Origin: Chthoniobacterales bacterium
GTDB taxonomy: Bacteria > Verrucomicrobiota > Verrucomicrobiia > Chthoniobacterales > JACTMZ01
Assembly (NCBI GenBank): GCA_017853515.1
Contig: JAFMJK010000047.1
Location: 1-12,103 of the forward strand
DNA length: 12,103 nucleotides
Direction of reading: 5' to 3'
Notes under the pieces: generated by a model
Told to the model about the DNA's origin: nothing
Database searches by the model: none
Seen by the model: only the letters and a program-made list of their open reading frames with translations
Program-made: the position numbers and the translations under genes
Shown here: piece after piece, positions 1-5,837 of the stretch
Numbering within the stretch: the first letter of the stretch is position 1
Layout of the letters: each line of letters begins with the position of its first letter

Positions 1-1496
1 TCGCTGGCTTTGGCGAAATCGCCTTGGCGCTGGGCGAGTTCCAGTTGGTTTTTCAGGTCCTCGATTTGCTCGGCCAGCTTGCGCGATTCGGCGACCTGTT
101 TCTTTTCGTTCTGCCACTGCGCCTTGAGCTTCGAGCCCTGCTCTTTCAAGTCGGCCAGCTCTTTCTCCAGTTTGGTCAAACGCTCCTTGCTCGCGGCGTC
201 TTTTTCTTTCTTCAGCGCGGTGCGCTCCATCTCGCCCTGCATGATCTCGCGCTCGAGCTTGTCCAACTCGGTCGGCATGGAGTCCAACTCGATCTTCAGA
301 CGCGAGGCGGCCTCGTCGATCAGGTCGACCGCCTTGTCCGGCAGGAAGCGGTCGCTGATGTAGCGATCGCTGAGCACGGCGGCGCCGACGATGGCGGAAT
401 CCTGGATGCGCACGCCGTGATGGACTTCGTAGCGCTCTTTCAGTCCGCGCAAGATCGCGATGGTGTCCTCCACGCTCGGTTCCTTGACCATGACGGGCTG
501 GAAGCGGCGTTCGAGGGCGGCGTCCTTCTCGATGTATTTGCGGTATTCGTCGAGGGTGGTGGCGCCGATGGTCCGCAGTTCGCCGCGCGCCAATTGCGGT
601 TTGAGCATGTTCGAAGCGTCGGCCGATCCCTCGGCCGCGCCCGCGCCGACGATGGTGTGCAACTCGTCGATGAAGAGGATGATCTGTCCCTCGCTCGAGG
701 TGACTTCTTTGAGAAAAGCTTTGAGCCGCTCCTCGAATTCGCCGCGGAACTTGGCACCGGCAATCATCGCGCCGATGTCCATGGCAACGAGTTTCTTGTT
801 TTTGAGCGACTCGGGGACGTCGCCGCTGACAATGCGGCGGGCGAGACCCTCGACGATGGCCGTCTTACCCACACCGGGTTCGCCGATGAGAACGGGGTTG
901 TTCTTCGTGCGGCGCGAAAGCACCTGCATGGTGCGCCGGATTTCCTCGTCGCGCCCGATGACCGGATCGATTTTGCCGCGCTTGGCCAACTCGGTGAGGT
1001 CGCGTCCGTATTTTTCCAGCGCCTGGTATTTTTCCTCGGGATTCTGGTCGGTGACGCGTTGCGATCCGCGCACCTCGACCAATGCGGCCATCAATTTGTC
1101 ATGGGTCGCGCCATCTTCGCGCAGGAGTTTCCCCGCGGCATCGGAGGCCTGGGAAAGGGCGAGCAGGTAATGCTCCGCGCTGAGGTATTCGTCCTTCAGC
1201 TTGGACATGACGCCCTCGGCGGCGTCGAGTGTCTTGCGCAGGTCGTTGCCGATATGCGGTTGCGATCCGCCGCTCACCTTGGGGCGCCGCGCCAGCTCGG
1301 CATCGAGTTGCTCGCGCAGGCGGGCGACGGAGACGCCGACCTTCTGCAGAAGCGGGACGGCGACGCCCTCCGATTGGTCAAGAAGAGCGAGGAGAAACTG
1401 CTCGTTGCCGATCTCCTGCTGTTGGAGCTTGCTGGTGATATCCGCGGCGGCGTTGAGCGCCTCCTGCATCTTCTGGGTGAAACGGTCCGGTCTCAT
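1..1496 (-). CDS. clpB: ATP-dependent disaggregase ClpB, N-terminal part (3' end outside window)
   Basis: Hsp100 AAA+ chaperone that, with DnaK, extracts polypeptides from aggregates in the cytoplasm. The first 498 codons are visible. Residues 1 to about 145 form the double Clp_N domain. The first ATPase domain follows, with Walker A GEPGVGKT at 205-212, Walker B ending in D277-E278, and paired arginine-finger candidates R330/R331 in ERRF. From about residue 405 the charged middle coiled coil begins and is cut by the window edge. These positions match the usual ClpB numbering closely, so the visible part looks intact. The ATG at 1496 starts directly at the conserved RPDRFTQK segment. It lies 18 bases after the ftsZ stop and has no visible Shine-Dalgarno sequence, so it is either read through from the dcw operon or served by a promoter inside ftsZ. 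No CIRCE element was seen. ClpA or ClpC are less likely because of the long middle domain. Confidence 0.96.
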   Translation of the reverse strand, partial: MRPDRFTQKMQEALNAAADITSKLQQQEIGNEQFLLALLDQSEGVAVPLLQKVGVSVARLREQLDAELARRPKVSGGSQPHIGNDLRKTLDAAEGVMSKLKDEYLSAEHYLLALSQASDAAGKLLREDGATHDKLMAALVEVRGSQRVTDQNPEEKYQALEKYGRDLTELAKRGKIDPVIGRDEEIRRTMQVLSRRTKNNPVLIGEPGVGKTAIVEGLARRIVSGDVPESLKNKKLVAMDIGAMIAGAKFRGEFEERLKAFLKEVTSSEGQIILFIDELHTIVGAGAAEGSADASNMLKPQLARGELRTIGATTLDEYRKYIEKDAALERRFQPVMVKEPSVEDTIAILRGLKERYEVHHGVRIQDSAIVGAAVLSDRYISDRFLPDKAVDLIDEAASRLKIELDSMPTELDKLEREIMQGEMERTALKKEKDAASKERLTKLEKELADLKEQGSKLKAQWQNEKKQVAESRKLAEQIEDLKNQLELAQRQGDFAKAS

Positions 1497-1514
1497 GCGA
1501 CCGGAAAACTACCA

Positions 1515-2771
1515 CTATTTCAGGCGGATTCGCATCCGAATAAATGTCGGAACATCGAGGTCCTGCCCGTCGACCATGGTCGGATCGAGATCCTTGAAGC
1601 GTCCGCGCATCGCCTGGTCGAGAGGCAACTCCTCCTGCTTTTGCTCGCCGGTATCCGTCTTGCGCGAAGCTTTTGTTTTGCCTTTGGATTTCGCGGGTTT
1701 GGCGGACGCTTCTTCGCCGGGCTGCCCGGCGGACAACTGCTCCTCTTCTGTCCCCTCCTCTTCCTCGGTATCGATGGCGACATCGCGAGCGCCGCCCGAG
1801 GTGGCGCAGGCCATGATGACCACGCCGAAGAGGTCTTCGTCCTCGGGATCGACAGCCACTCCGAGCATCACTTGCGCGCTGTCCTCCAAATGTCCGGAAA
1901 TCTGCCGCAGGGCGGAGTGAACCTCGGTGAGTTTCACCGAATTGTCCCCGGTGATATGGACGAGCACGTTTTCCACTTCGCCGAGGAGTTTGCCGCTTTC
2001 GAGGAGCGGACTGCGCAGGGCCTCTTCGACCGCGGTGCGCACGCGATCGGGCCCGGTGGCGAAACCGCAGCCGAATTCGCAGCGCGCCCCCGAGCCGTGG
2101 AATACGTTGACCAGTTCGTCCACGCCCAAACGCAGGACGGCCGGCAGGCTGACCATGCGCACCACGGCGGCGACGGCCATGGCGAGAGTGCGCGAAGCCG
2201 CGTTGAAGGCATCGGAGATGGTCGCGCCCTCGGGGCCGAGTTCGTTGAGGCGGTCGTTCTCGAAGCAGAGGATGGCCGTGCAGGAACGCGCCAGGCGGGC
2301 GAGCGCGTGCTCGGCCTGATCGCGGCGTTTGCCCCCCTCGCCGGCGAGCGGCATGGTGACCACGCCGATGACGAGGGCCCCTTTGCGGTGCGCCTCGTGG
2401 GCAATGACCGGCGCCGCGCCCGAGCCCGTGCCGCCGCCCAAACCGGCGCAAACAAGGATGACCTGCGCCCCGGCGCATTCGGCGCGGATTTCGGCGGCGC
2501 TTTCCTTGGCCGCACTCTCCCCGAGCAGAGGATCGCCGCCGGCCCCGAGGCCTTTGGTTCCCTCGCGGCCAAGCTGGACTTTGCGCGCGGCCGGGGAATT
2601 CATGAGAGCTTGGGCGTCGGTGCTGGCGGCGACGAGTTCGGCGCGACCCAACCGCGCATCGACCAAGCGCTCGAGAAGCGAGAGACCGGCACCGCCCACG
2701 CCGAAAATTTTCACCGACGTGACAGGCGCGGAGGGAGCGGCCGCTTGGGCGTTGGGGCCGAGGTTGATCAT
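1515..2771 (-). CDS. ftsZ: Cell division protein FtsZ, divergent
   Basis: Tubulin-like GTPase that forms the cytokinetic ring; 418 residues. The GTP-binding half is recognisable: glycine loop GGAGLS at 26-31 (usually GGGGGN), STDAQAL at 50-56, tubulin signature GGGTGSG at 112-118, EG at 144-145, N172 and D187. After SPLLE (254-258) comes the C-terminal domain. Then there is a charged linker, acidic at about 336-344 and basic at about 358-371, and the tail peptide DLDVPTFIRMR at 404-414, which corresponds to the FtsA-binding peptide of other FtsZ proteins. The T7 synergy loop is abnormal: the place of NxDxxD reads RLGVDE (214-219). The ATG at 2771 overlaps the ftsA stop as ATGA. An in-frame extension upstream exists but lies inside ftsA and is not conserved sequence. 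Identity as FtsZ is firm from signature, tail and position next to ftsA. Whether it hydrolyses GTP normally is open. Confidence 0.95.
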   Translation of the reverse strand: MINLGPNAQAAAPSAPVTSVKIFGVGGAGLSLLERLVDARLGRAELVAASTDAQALMNSPAARKVQLGREGTKGLGAGGDPLLGESAAKESAAEIRAECAGAQVILVCAGLGGGTGSGAAPVIAHEAHRKGALVIGVVTMPLAGEGGKRRDQAEHALARLARSCTAILCFENDRLNELGPEGATISDAFNAASRTLAMAVAAVVRMVSLPAVLRLGVDELVNVFHGSGARCEFGCGFATGPDRVRTAVEEALRSPLLESGKLLGEVENVLVHITGDNSVKLTEVHSALRQISGHLEDSAQVMLGVAVDPEDEDLFGVVIMACATSGGARDVAIDTEEEEGTEEEQLSAGQPGEEASAKPAKSKGKTKASRKTDTGEQKQEELPLDQAMRGRFKDLDPTMVDGQDLDVPTFIRMRIRLK

Positions 2772-3982
2772 AGTCCCGGAATGATGCGCCCGATTTTGCT
2801 GCGCAGACGGTCGAAGATGGAAATTTCCTCGAGGGCTTCCTGCGCGGCCTGCGCGTAGAGGACGAGTCCGACTGCGGTGCTGAAGCGCGGGCTTTCGAAA
2901 AGGATGCTCGGGCCCATGACCGGCCGCGGCACGGCGACGCGTGCGGGAACACCGAAGACCTCGGACGCAAGCAGCGCGATACCCTTGAGGTCGGCCGTTC
3001 CGCCGGTGATCAGGATGCCGCCGCCGATAAATTGCGCATGGCGCTCGAAGTTGAGCCGGCGTTTCAGAAGGTTGAAGAGTTCGCGCAAGCGCGCCTCCGC
3101 CACGATATTGAGCATGCGCCGCTCGATCATGCCGCCCGCGTAGGTCGGATCCTCGATCTCGACCGTCCCGCGTGCGTTGGCCGCACCCGGACCGACATCG
3201 GCGTGCTCGACCTTGAGTTTTTCCGCCCACTTGGTCGGGACGCGCAGGCCGATGGAGATGTCGTTGGTGATATGGTCACCGCCGACGGCGAGAACCCCCG
3301 TCTGCCGCACCGCACCGTCGCGGAAGAGAATGTAGTCGGTGGTTCCGCCGCCGATGTCGAGGACGAGAGCCCCCAAGTCGCGCTCCGTCTGCTCGATCAC
3401 GGCCTGCGAGGAGGCCACCGCACTCATGACGACATTGTTGACCTTGAGGTTGGCCTCGCGGATGCAGCGGAGGTTGTTTTGGATGCGGGTCTTGGTGCCG
3501 TGGACGATGTGGAACTCCGCCTCCAGCTTGCGTCCGATCATCCCCAAGGGACTGGCCACACCCTCCTGCCCGTCGACGTAGTAACGCTGCACGATGGTGT
3601 GGAGAAAGACGTTGCCGGTGGGAATGGTGACATCGAGGGCGCTTTGTTCCACCTCCTGGACGTCCTCGTCTTCGATTTCGTCGCGATCTTCGGGGATCTG
3701 GATGCCGCCGCGGTTGCTCAACCCCTCGAGGTGCGAACCGGTGACGGCGGCGACCACTTCGGTGATCTCGCGGTCCGCTTTTTCCTCGGCCTCGGACACG
3801 GCGTCGTTGAGGCAGAGGGTTATTTTGCCGATGTCGACGATCTCGCCTTTGCGCACCCCGCGCGAGGGCGACTCGCCGACGCCGATGATGCGGAGAAGTC
3901 CGTCGCTGCGCGTCTCGCCGATGACCGCGGCGACTTTCGTCGTCCCGATCTCCAGACCGACATGCAGGATCGAGCGGGCCAT
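2768..3982 (-). CDS. ftsA: Cell division protein FtsA
   Basis: Actin-fold ATPase that links FtsZ filaments to the inner face of the cytoplasmic membrane and recruits later divisome proteins; 404 residues, close to the usual size. The first phosphate loop is GLEIGTTKV at 9-17. The FtsA-specific 1C (SHS2) domain covers roughly residues 85-165. The second phosphate motif is LDIGGGTTDY at 208-217, and ITGGTADLKG at 325-334 is the adenosine motif. The C terminus (about 387-404, SIFDRLRSKIGRIIPGL) is an amphipathic basic/hydrophobic helix, the membrane-targeting sequence of the family. The ATG at 3982 begins at the conserved start of the fold and lies 2 bases after the ftsQ stop. The stop overlaps the ftsZ start as ATGA. 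No strong ribosome site is seen, so coupling from ftsQ is likely. Confidence 0.96.
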   Translation of the reverse strand: MARSILHVGLEIGTTKVAAVIGETRSDGLLRIIGVGESPSRGVRKGEIVDIGKITLCLNDAVSEAEEKADREITEVVAAVTGSHLEGLSNRGGIQIPEDRDEIEDEDVQEVEQSALDVTIPTGNVFLHTIVQRYYVDGQEGVASPLGMIGRKLEAEFHIVHGTKTRIQNNLRCIREANLKVNNVVMSAVASSQAVIEQTERDLGALVLDIGGGTTDYILFRDGAVRQTGVLAVGGDHITNDISIGLRVPTKWAEKLKVEHADVGPGAANARGTVEIEDPTYAGGMIERRMLNIVAEARLRELFNLLKRRLNFERHAQFIGGGILITGGTADLKGIALLASEVFGVPARVAVPRPVMGPSILFESPRFSTAVGLVLYAQAAQEALEEISIFDRLRSKIGRIIPGL

Positions 3983-3984
3983 GG

Positions 3985-4929
3985 TCAGGGTTTCTTTTTC
4001 GCCGCGGTTTTTTCCGGCGTCACGATCTCGGCGGGCGGCGGGTCGCCTTGGAAAGTGACGGGCGTGTTGCGCTCGGGAATAAGGTTGGCCGTGGCGATCT
4101 TGCGCGTTCCCGTGGAGAGGTGCGCGAGGATCATCTGCAAGCGGTCGAGTTGGGCCGGGATATCGGCCGTGCCGAACGTGTAGCGGGTTCCCGGTTCGGC
4201 CCATGCGAGGATGCACCATTCCTTGGAAATGTCGGCGGCGCGCAGGACGATGTCCGGATTGGTGCGCTCCGACGCGCGGACGAAAAGTTCCAGCGACTGG
4301 CGCAGGGCCGGAATTTCGATCGGATCGCCCAAGCGCCACTGCTCGGTGGGAACGCCGTAGATGACCGGGAGACGCGCGTGGGCGGCCCGCTGCGATTCGG
4401 GTTTCATCATGACGCAATCCATGTCGACGAGACAGGCCGTCTCCATGGCGGACGGATCCTCGCCCGTGTCGCGCGGGGCGACCCAAGCCACGGGGCGGCG
4501 GGCTTCGATTTGGATGGAGACGCTGTCGGGCAGGATGCGCTCGACCTTGGCGCTTTTGATCTCGGGAATGACGGTCAAGGCACGCTGCGCGGAGTCAAGA
4601 TTGAGCGAAAAGATGTTCAATCCTTCGCGGATGCCGGTTTTTTCCAGCGCCTCCTCGCGCGACATGACACCGTCGGTGTTCACCTCGACGACGCGAACGG
4701 CGTATTGCGGATTGCGGAAAATCTGGCTGTCGAGCAGCGCGCGAATGCCGATGTACGAGAAAGCGATGATGCCGAGCACCACAACCGCCTCGCCCGCGTA
4801 GAGAAAAAGTTTCTGGTTGCGGCGACGGCGCTCGGTCTCGGCGGTGGCGGTGACCTCGAGCAGGTGGTCGCGGCGGCGTTTGCGCGCCGGACGGCGGGAG
4901 CGGGTCTTTTTGCGTCGGAAGAAGTTCAT
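3985..4929 (-). CDS. ftsQ: Cell division protein FtsQ (DivIB-type)
   Basis: Bitopic divisome protein that in other bacteria connects early ring proteins to the FtsL/FtsB and FtsW/FtsI synthase complex; 314 residues. The N terminus is cytoplasmic and very basic (many Arg/Lys in residues 5-20 and 34-40). One membrane segment follows at about 42-64. A POTRA domain covers about 76-145, including the usual alternation of VRVVEV, a GI..G..IF segment and IPEIKSAKVER. The FtsQ beta domain fills most of the rest, to about residue 295. The end is a Lys-rich tail. Sequence conservation is low in this family, so the call rests on topology, the POTRA pattern and position between ddl and ftsA. The ATG at 4929 overlaps the ddl stop as ATGA; an upstream in-frame extension would lie within ddl and was not used. 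Confidence 0.92.
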   Translation of the reverse strand: MNFFRRKKTRSRRPARKRRRDHLLEVTATAETERRRRNQKLFLYAGEAVVVLGIIAFSYIGIRALLDSQIFRNPQYAVRVVEVNTDGVMSREEALEKTGIREGLNIFSLNLDSAQRALTVIPEIKSAKVERILPDSVSIQIEARRPVAWVAPRDTGEDPSAMETACLVDMDCVMMKPESQRAAHARLPVIYGVPTEQWRLGDPIEIPALRQSLELFVRASERTNPDIVLRAADISKEWCILAWAEPGTRYTFGTADIPAQLDRLQMILAHLSTGTRKIATANLIPERNTPVTFQGDPPPAEIVTPEKTAAKKKP

Positions 4930-5837
4930 TTTCGTGGGAATCGGCGGAGGGAAAGCGAGGCGATTTCCTCGCAGAGTTCGAGAAAACCGGTGCCCCCCGC
5001 CGCGGCGGCCTTGGGGAGCAGACTGGTCTCGGTCATGCCCGGAATCGTATTGGCCTCGAGCACGAAAAGCGATCCGTCGCCGCGCAAAAGCACATCGACG
5101 CGCGAATAAACCTCCAACCCGAGCGAGCGGTGGGCGCGAAGGGCGGCATCCTGGATCGCCGACGTTGTCGCGGCATCCAGCGGGGCGGGGCAGAAATACT
5201 CGGACGCGCCTTTGGTGTATTTGTGGGCGTAATCGTAGAATCCCTCGTGCGGACGGATCTCGACGATGGCGAGCGCGCGGTCGCCGACCACACCGACGGT
5301 GAGTTCGCGTCCCTCGACGAATTCCTCGACGAGGATCTCGCGATCGAGCGAAGCGCAGTCCTCGAGCGCGGCCTCCAGTCCGGATGCTTCGCGCACGATA
5401 TGCACGCCGACACTGGATCCCTCGCGCGGCGCCTTGACGACAAAAGGCAATGGCAGGGTCGGATTTTGTCCCGCGGAAATTTTCTCCCAGCGCGGCGTCG
5501 GAACACCCGCCGCGGCGAAGCACCGCTTGCTCGCCAGTTTGTCGAAAGCCAGCCGGGAGCCGGCCACGCCCTCGCCCGTGTAGGCCACACCGCGCGCTTC
5601 GAGGAGGGCTTGCAGCTCTCCATCCTCTCCGAACGTGCCGTGGATCATGTTGATGCAGAGCCCCGCGTCGGACGGGAGAGAAACCTCGGTCCCGCGCACT
5701 TCGACCGGCGTGACGCGGTAACCTCCCTCGGCGAAAGCCCGGGCCACCGCGGCGCCGGAGCGCAGCGAGACTTCGCGCTCCGAGCCCGGGCCGCCCATGA
5801 GGACGACGAGATGCAAATCTTTCAGTTCTTCTTTCAT
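4926..5837 (-). CDS. ddl: D-alanine--D-alanine ligase
   Basis: ATP-grasp enzyme that joins two D-Ala to make the dipeptide used by MurF; cytoplasmic; 303 residues, typical length. Visible motifs: N-terminal GGPGSEREVS at 15-24 with the substrate Glu, HGTFGEDG at 66-73, a Lys for ATP at 135, the glycine-rich loop GSSVGV at 140-145, and EFVEGRE at 172-178. The omega loop contains KYTKGASEY (206-214), keeping the Tyr associated with dipeptide rather than D-Ala-D-lactate specificity. Metal ligands D248, E261 and N263 lie in RVDV and EANTIPGM. All expected catalytic residues are present. The ATG at 5837 overlaps the murC-murB stop as ATGA. A GGAGG sequence is present upstream at unusually long spacing. 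Confidence 0.96.
   Translation of the reverse strand: MKEELKDLHLVVLMGGPGSEREVSLRSGAAVARAFAEGGYRVTPVEVRGTEVSLPSDAGLCINMIHGTFGEDGELQALLEARGVAYTGEGVAGSRLAFDKLASKRCFAAAGVPTPRWEKISAGQNPTLPLPFVVKAPREGSSVGVHIVREASGLEAALEDCASLDREILVEEFVEGRELTVGVVGDRALAIVEIRPHEGFYDYAHKYTKGASEYFCPAPLDAATTSAIQDAALRAHRSLGLEVYSRVDVLLRGDGSLFVLEANTIPGMTETSLLPKAAAAGGTGFLELCEEIASLSLRRFPRK

Noticed and set aside
1525..1538. Small hairpin CGGAT-GCGA-ATCCG with a GNRA-type loop at the 3' end of ftsZ
   Set aside because: Only five base pairs, lying within coding sequence for the tail, with no U-run. Too weak for a terminator and likely chance.
24..2858. A 944-codon plus-strand open frame opposite clpB, ftsZ and the end of ftsA
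   Set aside because: It is in phase with the codons of clpB and ftsZ, whose shared lack of TTA, CTA and TCA removes stops on the other strand. The translation shows no domain, and the sense genes are clearly conserved.
1378..2970. A 530-codon minus-strand frame overlapping ftsZ
   Set aside because: Arg/Pro-rich shadow in another frame of ftsZ; no motif, and it conflicts with the well-supported ftsZ frame.
3032..4183. A 383-codon plus-strand open frame opposite ftsA
   Set aside because: In antisense codon phase with ftsA; it continues into ftsQ only because of GC-rich composition. No domain is seen.
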